Shown here one piece after another: positions 16,944-25,886 of a stretch of 64,000 nucleotides of DNA. Position 1 is the first letter of the stretch, and every line of letters begins with the position of its first letter. The stretch covers positions 1 to 64,000 of the forward strand of contig CP019154.1 in NCBI GenBank assembly GCA_002844335.1, read 5' to 3'. Made by a program: the position numbers and the translations under genes. The notes under the pieces are model-generated. The model saw nothing but the letters and a program-made list of their open reading frames with translations. It did no database searches and was not told the DNA's origin. The DNA is from Haloarcula taiwanensis. GTDB lineage: Archaea > Halobacteriota > Halobacteria > Halobacteriales > Haloarculaceae.

Positions 16944-17318
16944 ATGAGTGAACAGCGGTCCCTCTTCGTCAGGGCGGTGTGGTTCCTGCTCGTCGGCTGG
17001 TGGGTGACCGGCATCTGGCTTTCAGTCGCGTGGTTCCTGAACGTCACAATCATCGGCCTCCCGCTGGGCATCAAAATGATAAACAAGGTGCCGCTGGTGC
17101 TGACGCTCAAGCGACGTGATCGGCTCGTCACGGAGAGTGCTGGCGGCTCGCAGCACTCACTGCTCGTCCGGGCGATCTGGTTCGTCTTCGTTGGCTGGTG
17201 GGCCAGTGGCGTCTGGACCGGTGTCGCGTACGCGCTGTCGTTGACAATCGTCGGCCTGCCGCTGGCAATCTGGATGTACAACAGACTCCCGTTCGTCGTT
17301 TCGCTGTACCAGTACTGA
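16944..17318 (+). CDS. YccF-type inner membrane protein
   Basis: A 124-residue membrane protein made of two similar halves. Each half contains a LLVRAIWF-like start, a GWWxxGxW motif and a hydrophobic segment ending xIIGLPLxIxMxNxxP. This internal repeat is characteristic of the YccF (DUF307) family. Function is unknown for the family. It converges on the DUF21 gene with three bases between stops. Confidence 0.85.
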   Translation: MSEQRSLFVRAVWFLLVGWWVTGIWLSVAWFLNVTIIGLPLGIKMINKVPLVLTLKRRDRLVTESAGGSQHSLLVRAIWFVFVGWWASGVWTGVAYALSLTIVGLPLAIWMYNRLPFVVSLYQY

Positions 17319-17321
17319 CGG

Positions 17322-17837
17322 TCACTCCAGATACGGCTTTTCGATGTCCGTTTCACCGGTGATGAGTGCGGTTATCCGGCCAGTGATGCCATCGAACACG
17401 GTGATAAGCGGAGAGAGTACGCGCTCGACGAGTCGGACGGGCGACGCGACAGTTAGTGCCCACGCCTGTGCGTTGCCGAGGCCGAACGCCTTGGGCACGA
17501 TCTCCCCGAAAATCAGGATGAGGACGCTCGTCACGACCGTGGTTGCAACGACCGCCGGTCCGGGCGAGAGATAGCTCGCGACGAGGACGGTGATGATGCT
17601 CGAAATCGCGATGTTGACGATGTTGTTGCCGACCAACAGCGTCACCAGTAGTCGGTGGGGGTTATCGTACAGTTCCTGCAGCACCTGCGCCCGTCGTTCC
17701 CCCGTCGCTGCCTGTTGTGCTATCCAGTCTTTTTGCAGCGAAAACACTGCTATCTCCGAACTGGAAAAGAACGCGCTCAGTCCGAGAAGCAAGACCACAG
17801 CGAGGACGCTACCGACTGCCACGATAGGACCACTCAT
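17322..17837 (-). CDS. Stand-alone DUF21 (CNNM) membrane domain
   Basis: A 171-residue protein consisting only of the DUF21 transmembrane module of CNNM/CorB magnesium transporters: FFSSSEIAVFSL near the N-terminus, VGNNIVNIA and FGEIVPKAFG. The CBS pair and C-terminal domain normally attached are absent; the gene ends shortly after the fourth helix (DIEKPYLE). That could be a natural short form, with regulatory domains elsewhere, or a truncation. Nothing downstream in frame looks like a CBS remnant. Confidence 0.85.
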   Translation of the reverse strand: MSGPIVAVGSVLAVVLLLGLSAFFSSSEIAVFSLQKDWIAQQAATGERRAQVLQELYDNPHRLLVTLLVGNNIVNIAISSIITVLVASYLSPGPAVVATTVVTSVLILIFGEIVPKAFGLGNAQAWALTVASPVRLVERVLSPLITVFDGITGRITALITGETDIEKPYLE

Positions 17838-17944
17838 ACCCCGCCTTCAGCGAGACGAGGCAAGAAGGCGTCGACGCCGTTTGACGGCCCGCAAGCCGAC
17901 AGATGCGGCGAAGGATACTCGACTGTCCAGTTCATTGTGAGCAT

Positions 17945-18265
17945 ATGGCACTCGGCCAGGTGGAACTGGCGTTGCGCGTCATCGCTGGCCTATTCGTCAT
18001 CGTCGCGCCGACGCTGCTGTTTCTGGGGCTATGGCGCGGCCTCGAAGCGATGCGTGACGACGAACTCATTCAGCAGGTCCACCAACACGCTGAGATGCAG
18101 GACCAGTCGCTGACTGGCCCTGACTGGCCGGCCGACGCAATCCTTGACGATGAGTCGTCGCCGCTGTCGGAGACCAGTCTGTCAGTCGTAACCTGTGCCA
18201 CCTGCGGCACGCCGAACATGGAAGACGCCAGCTACTGTCAGGAGTGTCTCACAGAACTGGAGTAG
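17945..18265 (+). CDS. Membrane-anchored zinc-ribbon protein
   Basis: A 106-residue protein with one N-terminal membrane helix (about 8-30), an acidic middle and a C-terminal CxxC-x10-CxxC ribbon (CATCGTPNMEDASYCQEC). ATG 17945 is chosen because it starts just before the helix. The stop directly abuts the convergent neighbour. The role is unknown; this layout is frequent in haloarchaea. Confidence 0.8.
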   Translation: MALGQVELALRVIAGLFVIVAPTLLFLGLWRGLEAMRDDELIQQVHQHAEMQDQSLTGPDWPADAILDDESSPLSETSLSVVTCATCGTPNMEDASYCQECLTELE

Positions 18266-19105
18266 TCAGTCTATCGTGTCGCTCTGGCTGACCTGCACCA
18301 CCAGCGTTGGCTCAGAGCGCTCCGTACTGCAGTCGTGTCCCTGTTCGATGGCGTACGTTTGTGACTCCGTCCGGTTCGGGTCAATCGGTAACTCAGCCCT
18401 GACGGCGTAGGACTTTGTCGCCGAAGCGCCGATAGTGTCCTCGTCCCACTTGATATCGGTGTTTATGAACACGCTGTCATCCGGATGTTCTGTCGGGCCG
18501 ACCAGACAGCCCGAAAGTGAGGGGAGATCTAGCGCCCGCAGAAACGGAGAGGGGTTCGACGCGGTAACGGTCCCGACCTCTGCCTCGATGTACGGGTACC
18601 TGTTCGGGGTGTGTTCCGTCTCCGGGACCGACACGGTGACCGACTCGTTTGTCTGCACATCGTAGGCCACCCCGCCGCTGAGCGCGTCGGCACCCACGAG
18701 TCCAGCACTCACGATGAGGAGGCCGCCGAGGGCGGCCGCCGCCGTTCGCTGCGACGGCGTCGGAATCCCTGCCCGGAGCGCGTAGCCGAGCCCGACGAAC
18801 AGTCCTGCGGACATGGCGAGCAACAGGAACGTTCCCGTCTCGCCGGGCGAATACCGAACGACGACGTAGCCGACGAACACGACGTAGGTCACCCCACTGA
18901 GGGCGAAGGCAACGACGTCAAGTACGTCTCGTTCGAGGGCTACACCCGCAACGAACAGTGCGATAAAGGCCAGCAACAGCAGCGCCGCTTTCACGGTTAT
19001 CGAGAGGTCGAACACGACATCACGGACAAAATACAGGAGCGCAGCCGCGGCGAACAGGACACCGAGTGCGTACAGGAGTTTGCCGCTGTCGATACCAAAG
19101 CGCAT
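18266..19105 (-). CDS. Haloarchaeal multi-pass membrane protein with C-terminal outer domain
   Basis: A 279-residue protein with about six hydrophobic segments in the first 150 residues (LLYALGVLFAAAALLYFV onwards). A soluble beta-rich domain follows, likely outside, with two Cys (SGCLVG and GHDCST) that could form a disulfide. The family is not recognised. ATG 19105 is supported by a TATA-like box 31-38 bases upstream; ATG 19138 is the alternative. Confidence 0.75.
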   Translation of the reverse strand: MRFGIDSGKLLYALGVLFAAAALLYFVRDVVFDLSITVKAALLLLAFIALFVAGVALERDVLDVVAFALSGVTYVVFVGYVVVRYSPGETGTFLLLAMSAGLFVGLGYALRAGIPTPSQRTAAAALGGLLIVSAGLVGADALSGGVAYDVQTNESVTVSVPETEHTPNRYPYIEAEVGTVTASNPSPFLRALDLPSLSGCLVGPTEHPDDSVFINTDIKWDEDTIGASATKSYAVRAELPIDPNRTESQTYAIEQGHDCSTERSEPTLVVQVSQSDTID

Positions 19106-19135
19106 CGAGCGTACCCTCACTTCTCTGAGGCGGGA

Positions 19136-19143
19136 CATAAACC
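19136..19143 (-). promoter_or_regulatory. TATA-like box
   Basis: GGTTTATG on the minus strand lies 31-38 bases before the ATG at 19105. It fits a short-leader transcript and supports that start over the upstream ATGs. Confidence 0.45.
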
Positions 19144-19213
19144 CACGTCCTGACAGCACAACGTCTCTTTCCGACTCTCTCAGGCACGCTGCAACGAACC
19201 ACGGGGTGGCTTG

Positions 19214-20242
19214 CTAATCGTCCGCAGTTGCCCGCCCGCTATCCGCGCCGCCGGCCAGCGGTGTCCGCTCGACGACCGTCCCGTCGTAGGTCGGGTACTG
19301 CTCGACGATTTCGCCCTTGTCGAGGTCGCCCTCTTCGACCATTTCCTCAAGCAGCCACCAGGCCAGCTCGACGTGCTCGGATTTGACAGTGTAGTACTCT
19401 TCGGGGACGCCGAGTGCCTCCAGCCGCGCCTCGGAGGTCCACGCCTTCCCGTAGACGAGCGTCCCGTCCTCGGTCACGTCGTCGAACGGACGCCGGATGT
19501 TTCGAGCCATCCGCTTGAGCCGCGAGCGGTGCTGGGCGGCGTCCTTGAAGACGCTCGTACAGAAGTACACCTTCTCGTGGTCGCCCATTTTCTCGAGGAT
19601 GTCGTGGGACCCCTCGACGGCGCTCATGTGGTCCTCTTTCAGTTCGAAGCCTTCCTCCTGCATCCGGCGGTAGTTCCCGTCGGACATCTCGAACTCGTTG
19701 ATGTTACAGAAGTCGGCCGCGCCCTCGTCTAAGAATTCGAGGAACTCCTCCTCGGCGCGGATGCCCGGGATCTCGAAGGCGGGGGTCAGCCCCTCCTCGC
19801 GGGCGATGTAGAGGATGTCCTCCCACTCGGTCCCGTGGAGGTCGCCCCACTGCTCCAGCGGCGGGTGGAAGCGAATCTCGTCGAGGCCCGCTTCCGAGAG
19901 CCGGCGCATGTTCTCCCGGCCGCCGGTGATGCCCGTATACAGGTGCGTGTGGTGGTCCTCGCCGAACTCGTCTTTCAGGAGCTCCAGGTAGTGACAGGTC
20001 CGGTCCAGCGCCTCCTGGGGTTCGCCGCCCGTGATGGAGGTCCCGAGCGCGCTCATGCGCCTTGCCTCCTCGATGACGTCGGCGTCGTCCTCGACGGGGC
20101 GCTCGTTGGCGTACATCTGGGTGACGTTCTTGCGGTTCTCCCCGAGGGGACAGTAGAAGCAGTCTCGCTGGTCGCAGTAGCCGTAGACGAACAGCACCAT
20201 CTTGCCGCCTTTGGCGCACTGTTCGCAGCCCTCGGAAATCAT
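19214..20242 (-). CDS. Radical SAM protein of the archaeal PflA-like type
   Basis: A 342-residue radical SAM enzyme. The cluster motif is CDQRDCFYC, spaced Cx4Cx2C rather than the standard Cx3Cx2C. The SAM-binding GGEP motif (SITGGEPQEAL) and the downstream barrel motifs (RFHPPLEQW, FEIPG) are intact. An extra Cys pair at the N-terminus (GCEQC) may bind metal. It resembles the archaeal proteins related to pyruvate-formate-lyase activase (COG2108-like). The substrate is unknown. It is divergent from the MFS gene. Confidence 0.85.
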   Translation of the reverse strand: MISEGCEQCAKGGKMVLFVYGYCDQRDCFYCPLGENRKNVTQMYANERPVEDDADVIEEARRMSALGTSITGGEPQEALDRTCHYLELLKDEFGEDHHTHLYTGITGGRENMRRLSEAGLDEIRFHPPLEQWGDLHGTEWEDILYIAREEGLTPAFEIPGIRAEEEFLEFLDEGAADFCNINEFEMSDGNYRRMQEEGFELKEDHMSAVEGSHDILEKMGDHEKVYFCTSVFKDAAQHRSRLKRMARNIRRPFDDVTEDGTLVYGKAWTSEARLEALGVPEEYYTVKSEHVELAWWLLEEMVEEGDLDKGEIVEQYPTYDGTVVERTPLAGGADSGRATADD

Positions 20243-20352
20243 TGTCTCTAGCCACCGCTCCCAGCGGGAAAAAGCGTGCGCATCGGGTTCGGCGTGCGAG
20301 AGACGCCCACGGCCCCGGCGCGCTTATCCGGCTCCCCGACCCAGGGGCAGGT

Positions 20353-21693
20353 ATGACAGCCACCGGGACCGGCACCGCCGGCTCCCGCCGCCGCGCCCTC
20401 GCGGTCGTCTTCTTCGTCGTCTTCCTGGACCTGCTGGGTTTCGGCATCGTCATCCCCATCCTCCCGTACTACACCCGGTCGTTCCCGGGCGGGACGGAGT
20501 TCGTCATCGGCCTGCTGGCGGCCTCCTACTCCGCGATGCAGTTCGTCTCCGCGCCGCTGCTTGGCTCGCTGTCGGACCGCGTCGGCCGCCGGCCGGTGCT
20601 TGTGGTGTCGCTGTGTGGCTCCGTCGTCGCGTGGACGGTGTTCGGGCTGGCCGACGCGCTGTGGCTGCTGTTCGTCTCCCGGATGCTCGCCGGCGCGATG
20701 GGCGGGAACCTCTCGACGGCCCAGGCCTACGTCGCCGACGTGACGCCGCCGGAGCGACGCGCCGCGGCGCTCGGGTTCATCGGGGCCGCCTTCGGCCTGG
20801 GGTTCATTTTCGGCCCCGGCATCGGCGCGGTGCTGAGCTTCGACGCCACGGTCGCCGCCGTCGACGCGCTCGTGCCGGCGGCCGTTCCCGTCACCCGGTT
20901 CTCGCTCCCGAGCTTCGCCGCCGCGGCCGCGAGCCTCTGTGGCGTCGTCGTCGCCCTCCTGTTTCTCCCGGAATCCAGGCCCGCCTCGGGAACCCCGACG
21001 GCGACCGGCCGCCCCTCGGCGCTCTCACAGCTCCGGACGGCGGTGGCGACCCCCGGCCTCCGCCCGTTGCTGGCGGCCTTCTTCCTGGTCTCCTTTGCTT
21101 TCTCGGGCGTGCAGGTGATGTTCGTCCCCTACGTCGCCGACATCTACGGCTACACCGCGGCCCAGAGCGCGCTCCTTCTGACTTATATCGGCGTCCTCGC
21201 GGTCGTCACCCAGGGCGTCCTGGTCGGGCGGCTCTCGGCCCGGTACAGCCCGGTCCGGCTCTCGCTTCTCGGGACCGGCCTGCTCGTCGTCGGCGTCGGT
21301 GCCATCCCGGCTTCGCGGGCCGTCGGCTCGGCCCTGCCCGACCTGACCGCACTCGTCCCGTTTCTCACCGCCGACCTGCTCGGCCTCCTGCTCGTGCTGA
21401 CGCTGCTGCCGCTCGGCAACGGCATCCTCTCGGTGACGCTGACGGCGCTGGTCTCCCAGCGGGCCGGCGCGGCCGTCCAGGGGAGCGCCTTCGGCATCAC
21501 GCAGGGGGCCGGCAGCCTCGCCCGCACCGTCGGCCCGCCGGTCATGGGCGGGCTGTACTTCGCCGTCGGCTACTGGTCGCCGTTCGCCGTCGGGAGCGTC
21601 CTCCTGCTCCCGGTGCTGTGGCTCGTCGCCCGCTTGGGGACGACACCGGCGGCCTACGAGCCGCGGCCGGCCGACCCGGGCCATGCCAGGTAG
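20353..21693 (+). CDS. MFS transporter, TetA-like drug exporter type
   Basis: Twelve-helix major facilitator of 446 residues. The loop 2-3 motif A is GSLSDRVGRRPVL, and TM1 holds FLDLLGFGIVIPILP, typical of DHA1/TetA-like proton antiporters. It is followed after 37 bp by a PsiE-like gene on the same strand and may be cotranscribed. ATG 20353 begins just before TM1. The substrate cannot be predicted. Local G+C is noticeably higher than in the neighbourhood. Confidence 0.88.
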   Translation: MTATGTGTAGSRRRALAVVFFVVFLDLLGFGIVIPILPYYTRSFPGGTEFVIGLLAASYSAMQFVSAPLLGSLSDRVGRRPVLVVSLCGSVVAWTVFGLADALWLLFVSRMLAGAMGGNLSTAQAYVADVTPPERRAAALGFIGAAFGLGFIFGPGIGAVLSFDATVAAVDALVPAAVPVTRFSLPSFAAAAASLCGVVVALLFLPESRPASGTPTATGRPSALSQLRTAVATPGLRPLLAAFFLVSFAFSGVQVMFVPYVADIYGYTAAQSALLLTYIGVLAVVTQGVLVGRLSARYSPVRLSLLGTGLLVVGVGAIPASRAVGSALPDLTALVPFLTADLLGLLLVLTLLPLGNGILSVTLTALVSQRAGAAVQGSAFGITQGAGSLARTVGPPVMGGLYFAVGYWSPFAVGSVLLLPVLWLVARLGTTPAAYEPRPADPGHAR

Positions 21694-21730
21694 GGACCGC
21701 TTTGAATGTGCTGGGGTCCGTTTCGGGTGT

Positions 21731-22231
21731 ATGGACGACGAGGAGTCCGACCCCGTGGGCGGGCCGCTGCCGGCGGCGGAGTCGTTCGACGACAGAGTGT
21801 TGGCCCTCAGCGAGACGGCCATCCGGTACGTCGAGGTGGTCGCGGCGCTGGTGCTTGTCCTGCTGTTTGCCATCGGCGTGTTCGACCTCGGACTCCAGAT
21901 ATTCCAGAGCGCCATCCGCGGCGACATCACCGACCCGCTGGTCGTCGTCGGCTTCATCGACACCGCCCTGCTCCTCTTTATCATCGTCGAGGTGTACCAG
22001 ACCGTCGTCGCCTACACCCAGGAGAGCGAGACCCGGCGAATCGTCCGCCTGGTCATCTACACGGGCGTCATCGCTATGGTCCGGAAGGCCATCATCTTCC
22101 GCACCGGCGAGTACGCCTCCGAACAGGCCGCCCTCCTCGCGGCCGGGGCCTACACCCTCATCATCCTCGGCCTCGCGGCGCTGTTGCTCGTCGAGCGCCG
22201 GACCCGCGGGCCGTCGACGGAATCGGGGTAG
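21731..22231 (+). CDS. PsiE-like phosphate-starvation-inducible membrane protein
   Basis: A 166-residue protein with four membrane helices and the family features FDDRVLALSETAIRYVE and YxxxV(A)YTQ, plus the conserved FIDTALLLFIIVEVYQT helix. The biochemical role of PsiE is unknown. It lies between the MFS gene and the DUF373 gene with short gaps, so all three could share a transcript. Confidence 0.75.
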   Translation: MDDEESDPVGGPLPAAESFDDRVLALSETAIRYVEVVAALVLVLLFAIGVFDLGLQIFQSAIRGDITDPLVVVGFIDTALLLFIIVEVYQTVVAYTQESETRRIVRLVIYTGVIAMVRKAIIFRTGEYASEQAALLAAGAYTLIILGLAALLLVERRTRGPSTESG

Positions 22232-22274
22232 CGGTCCCGAAAGAAGTTAAACACAGACGGCGTAGCGCCGACAG

Positions 22275-23372
22275 ATGCTGCTGGTGCTGTGTATCGACCT
22301 CGACGACGACCTCGGCCGCAAGACCGGCATCGAGACGCCAGTCATCGGGCGCGATGCCGTCGTGGACGCAGCGGTGGCGCTGGCCTCGAACGACCCGGAG
22401 GACTCCGACGTGAACGTCCTCTTCGAGGGCGTCCACATCTACGACGACATCACCGACGAGCCGGTCGAAGTCGCGGCCGTCACCGGCGTCGACGGGAGCG
22501 ATGTCGCCGCCAACCGCGCGGTCGGCGAGGAGGTCGATACTGTTCTCGCGTCGCTGGCGGCCAGTGAGGATGTCCGGGCACTCCTCGTCACCGACGGCGC
22601 ACAGGACGAGTCGGTGGTCCCCGTTATCCGCTCGCGGGTTCGCATCGACGGCGTCCGCCGCGTCGTCGTCCGGCAGGCCCAGAATCTCGAATCGATGTAC
22701 TACACCATCAAGCAGGTGCTTGATGACCCGGAAACCCGCGGCACAATTCTGGTGCCGCTGGGTATTCTCCTGCTCATCTACCCGTTGACAATCGCTATTG
22801 AAGCGCTGGGCTACCCCGGCTCTGCGCTCGGTGTCATCTCCGGCCTGCTCGGACTCTACATTCTCGCCCGAGGCCTCGGTGCCGAGAAGATACTGGACGA
22901 AGCGGTCGAGCGAACGACCGCCGGACTGTACGCCGGGCGCGTGACGATTATCACCTACGTCGTTGCGGCCGCACTCCTTGCTATCGGCGGCGTCAACGGC
23001 GTTCAGGAACTCGGACGCCAGACGGACCCCGATGCACTCGAAGTCATCGCGTCGCTGGTGTCGGGCGCGATTCAGTGGTTCGCCGCCGCCGGCATCACCT
23101 CCAGCCTCGGCCGGGTGACCGACGAGTATCTCGACGGGAGCTTCCGGTGGCGATATCTCAACGCCCCCTTCTACGTCCTCTCGATCGCCCTCGTGTTACA
23201 CGCCGTCAGCGCCTTCTTCCTCGGCACTCAGGACTTGGAGTATCTCGCCATAATGCTCACCGGCGGGACGCTGCTCGGCCTGGTCAGTACGCTGGCCTTT
23301 GCCGTCGCGGAGGCCCGCTTCGACCGCCCCGAACAGCACAATCAAGGCCCCGGGGGCCCCTCATCCGAATAA
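22275..23372 (+). CDS. DUF373 membrane protein
   Basis: A 365-residue archaeal protein. The soluble N-terminal part (about 1-145; LCIDLDDDLGRK, ALLVTDGAQDE) looks like a nucleotide-binding alpha/beta fold. About six membrane helices follow. DUF373 proteins are widespread in archaea and uncharacterised. The stop codon overlaps the next ATG by one base (TAATG), implying translational coupling with the small downstream protein. Confidence 0.85.
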   Translation: MLLVLCIDLDDDLGRKTGIETPVIGRDAVVDAAVALASNDPEDSDVNVLFEGVHIYDDITDEPVEVAAVTGVDGSDVAANRAVGEEVDTVLASLAASEDVRALLVTDGAQDESVVPVIRSRVRIDGVRRVVVRQAQNLESMYYTIKQVLDDPETRGTILVPLGILLLIYPLTIAIEALGYPGSALGVISGLLGLYILARGLGAEKILDEAVERTTAGLYAGRVTIITYVVAAALLAIGGVNGVQELGRQTDPDALEVIASLVSGAIQWFAAAGITSSLGRVTDEYLDGSFRWRYLNAPFYVLSIALVLHAVSAFFLGTQDLEYLAIMLTGGTLLGLVSTLAFAVAEARFDRPEQHNQGPGGPSSE

Positions 23373-23668
23373 TGTACGTCTCTCGTGCCGTCGAGAGTTT
23401 GCGCGCGGACCCAGTCGACGGCGAACCCGTCGATCTGGTTCTCGAAACGGCTGACGGTGCTGACCCCGAGCGCGTTGCCGCCGCCGCGGAGGCCGCCGGT
23501 GCGACCGTCGAGCGCCGCCTCCAGTTCGACGACCTGCTGGTCTCGGCGACACAGGACGAAATCGACGCCCTCTGTGGTCTGGACGGACTGGCAGCGATTC
23601 AGACCGGCAACGTGAACGCCATTACAACGCCCGACGATGTCGAAGAAGACCTTGACCCCCACGACTGA
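23372..23668 (+). CDS. Small coupled protein downstream of DUF373
   Basis: A 98-residue acidic protein beginning MYVSRAVESL. Its predicted layout is beta-alpha-beta-beta-alpha-beta (VDLVLETADG, ERVAAAAEAAGA, ERRLQFDDLLVSATQDEIDAL), reminiscent of ferredoxin-like subtilisin-propeptide or S8-inhibitor folds. That is a shape impression, not a match. Its start overlaps the DUF373 stop, so the two products are probably made in fixed ratio and may interact. Confidence 0.7.
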   Translation: MYVSRAVESLRADPVDGEPVDLVLETADGADPERVAAAAEAAGATVERRLQFDDLLVSATQDEIDALCGLDGLAAIQTGNVNAITTPDDVEEDLDPHD

Positions 23669-23722
23669 CTGGCGACTGTGTTCCGCATTTCTTTTGTCAC
23701 TACCGGAAGTACACGACAGCGA

Positions 23723-23827
23723 GGGCACGTAGCTCAGTCCGGATAGAGCGTCGGACTTCTATCTCCGCTGGCGCTGCCATCGGGGGAAGACATCCGACGG
23801 TCGTGGGTTCGAATCCCACCGTGCCCG
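23723..23827 (+). tRNA. tRNA-Arg(TCT) with 30-nt intron
   Basis: The acceptor stem is GGGCACG/CGTGCCC with discriminator G. The D arm holds AGCTCAGTCCGGATAGAGC and the T arm GGTTCGAATCC. The anticodon stem TCGGA/TCCGA encloses CT-TCT-A, then an insert, then A, giving anticodon TCT. The insert (about 23762-23791) lies between positions 37 and 38, the standard archaeal intron site; a CTCC/GGGG helix inside it could help form the bulge-helix-bulge. CCA is not encoded. Confidence 0.9.
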
Positions 23828-23955
23828 TCCCGCCGCTGAACGATACCGAAGCGTGCCGAAACACACAGGAGGTTCCGCACACGGGAGTCACTGCCTTCGT
23901 CTCGTGGTCGAGAAACGCACTCGCCTTTCTGATGAAAAACTGACACGCCGGTGGG

Positions 23956-24318
23956 CTACGCCTCCACGATGTCGTCTTCCATGGCAGCGACTTCGGTGAG
24001 GATTGCTTCGATGTCGTCGTCGGGGACGCCGTTCTCGCGGAGCGCGGTTTCGAGATGGGAGGCGACACTGGCGAAGGCGTCCTCTGTGATCCCCATGCCC
24101 TCGTGGGCGGTCTGCATATCGTCCCCGTCGTAGTCGACCGGCCCGCCGGTGACGGCGCTGATGAACTGCGCCTGGTGGCTGCGAAGTTGGTCCATGTCGG
24201 TCTCCTCGAAGTACGGTTCGAGCAGCGGGTCGTCAAGCACGCGGTCGTAAAAATCCGAGACCACCGCCTCGACCGCGTCGCGACCGCCGATCCGCTCGAA
24301 GATGGACTGTGATGCCAT
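23956..24318 (-). CDS. Truncated haemoglobin (group I/II type)
   Basis: A 120-residue protein with the two-on-two globin pattern: SIFERIGGRDAVEAVVSDFYDRV at the start (Tyr in the B helix), PYFEETDMDQLRSHQ, the proximal-His stretch AHEGMGITEDAF, and a C-terminal helix. It probably binds O2 or NO for detoxification or sensing. ATG 24318 fits the family; the long open frame upstream is merely antisense to the next gene. Confidence 0.9.
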   Translation of the reverse strand: MASQSIFERIGGRDAVEAVVSDFYDRVLDDPLLEPYFEETDMDQLRSHQAQFISAVTGGPVDYDGDDMQTAHEGMGITEDAFASVASHLETALRENGVPDDDIEAILTEVAAMEDDIVEA

Positions 24319-24428
24319 TGCTGGAGGGCACGGAAGCGGTCGACATGACGGTTGTGGAAGAACATATTCGGGTCGGTCGTCGCCGCGGCCGCGCCGACGT
24401 TCCCGGCTCGAACGACGCCTATCTGGAG

Positions 24429-25886
24429 CTACGGCCGTTCCAGCCGTCGCTGGCGAGAGACCAGCACCACCGTCAGCATACCGAGCGTCCCGAGGACGGT
24501 CCACTCTCCATGGCGGTCGGTGACAGGTCGTGCAGTACCGACGCCGGCCCCGGACCTGTCCCCGGCGCTGGTCGCCGTGGTGGCGCGCTCGAGTGCCGGC
24601 GCGGCGTTCATCGGCCGCTCGGTCGTGTCTGCCGACCCGCTCCGTCGCGGGCTGAGGTCTATGAGCGCGTCCATCGGGACCGACGGTGCGTCGCCAGTGA
24701 CGGCCCGCCGAACGAATGCATCGAGGTCCGTCCCGGCGACGGCTGACACCGTCTCGGCGAACAGCGCGAGAGTGACGCGGTCGTCCTGCTGCATCAGCCT
24801 GCCGAGGACGGCTTCGAACGTCCGGCGACCGTCGGTCGTCTGTCGGAGGCGGGCGTCGATGGCTGCGACGACGCGCGTTCCCTTGTGGTACTGCGGCCCG
24901 GGGCCGTCCCAGCTGTCGGGCCGTGTCAGGTCCGCAGTCTCGTAACGCTCGGTCGTGACCCTGTCCCGGAACCGGTCTTGCCCGATGTCGCCCGCGGTGT
25001 AGGTGAGCGCCGCTGTGTGGTAGTCGGCGCTCCCCTCCTCGAGCCACACCATCTCCGGTGTCGCCTCGAACGTCTGTCGGGTGTGGCGGTACTCGTGGAC
25101 CCAGACGTTGACCGGGGAGCGGACGGGTTCCCCGGCGTTGACGATGACGTCCGGCTCGCCGTTCGAGGGGGCGTACCCGCCCGACGCGAGTTCGTTCGGC
25201 GCGACAAACACGCGGATGTGGTCGTGGTCCCGTCCGGCAGTCGAGGCACGCTTCGCATGGCTGATAGAGTCTAGAATGGCGTCTCTGTCGGGCCGCAGCT
25301 CCGACGCTGCCGGGACGATGAGCGTGATTCGGTCGCCATCGACCGTCTTGGTTTCTGTCCCGTGGGGACCGATGTAGGCGGCTGTCCTCCCGGCGACACC
25401 GCTCTGACCGGGCGCGAGCGCGAGTGACTCGTTCCACGTGGGCCGCGGCCCGACGTGCCAGCGCCAGCGGGCACGCAGTGACACTTCCTGTCTGGCCAAT
25501 AGCGTCCAGTTGTGGGTGTCGGCGGTCCGCTGGCCGAACGCTGTCGAGAGTCCGACCGGCACGGTGTAGGTCAACCGTGCTGTCCTGGCAGCACCGCTGA
25601 GACGCCAGCGGTCGCCATTGGACTGGAGGCCGTCAGCTCTGTGGACTGTCGCCTCCGCTGGCGTCCGCACCGACAGTCCAGTGACGTGTCGTGGGCGATC
25701 AATCGTCGCGGTTACCCGGACGTGACCGGTCTGGTTCGGCTCTCTATCGATTGCGTACTCGACGCCAATCGAACTGTCGCCGCCAGCGCTGCCTCGCTCT
25801 GGTAGTCCCGATCCGACACCGAGGGCGACCGGGGACGCACAAACCAGAAGGAGACAAACCAGTCCTGTCAACAGCTGCGTTCTCAT
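24429..25886 (-). CDS. Secreted HExxH metalloprotease-like protein
   Basis: A 485-residue exported protein. A signal peptide spans about 1-23 and is followed by an Ig-like beta-rich region (about 40-150). The zinc motif HEYRH (in NVWVHEYRHTRQTF) lies about 20 residues before EEGSADYHT, the gluzincin arrangement of M1/M61 peptidases. A single membrane helix (about 460-478) followed by RQRR ends the protein, so it is tethered outside. An active enzyme is plausible since both His and both Glu are present. The substrate is unknown. Confidence 0.82.
   Translation of the reverse strand: MRTQLLTGLVCLLLVCASPVALGVGSGLPERGSAGGDSSIGVEYAIDREPNQTGHVRVTATIDRPRHVTGLSVRTPAEATVHRADGLQSNGDRWRLSGAARTARLTYTVPVGLSTAFGQRTADTHNWTLLARQEVSLRARWRWHVGPRPTWNESLALAPGQSGVAGRTAAYIGPHGTETKTVDGDRITLIVPAASELRPDRDAILDSISHAKRASTAGRDHDHIRVFVAPNELASGGYAPSNGEPDVIVNAGEPVRSPVNVWVHEYRHTRQTFEATPEMVWLEEGSADYHTAALTYTAGDIGQDRFRDRVTTERYETADLTRPDSWDGPGPQYHKGTRVVAAIDARLRQTTDGRRTFEAVLGRLMQQDDRVTLALFAETVSAVAGTDLDAFVRRAVTGDAPSVPMDALIDLSPRRSGSADTTERPMNAAPALERATTATSAGDRSGAGVGTARPVTDRHGEWTVLGTLGMLTVVLVSRQRRLERP

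Noticed and set aside
20202..22250. A 682-codon plus-strand open frame
   Set aside because: Runs in a different frame through the MFS and PsiE-like genes; extremely Arg/Pro-rich product.
24319..25437. N-terminal extension of the haemoglobin frame
   Set aside because: The open frame upstream is antisense-like to the gluzincin gene on the same strand in another frame, with an Arg-rich product; the globin fold starts at 24318.
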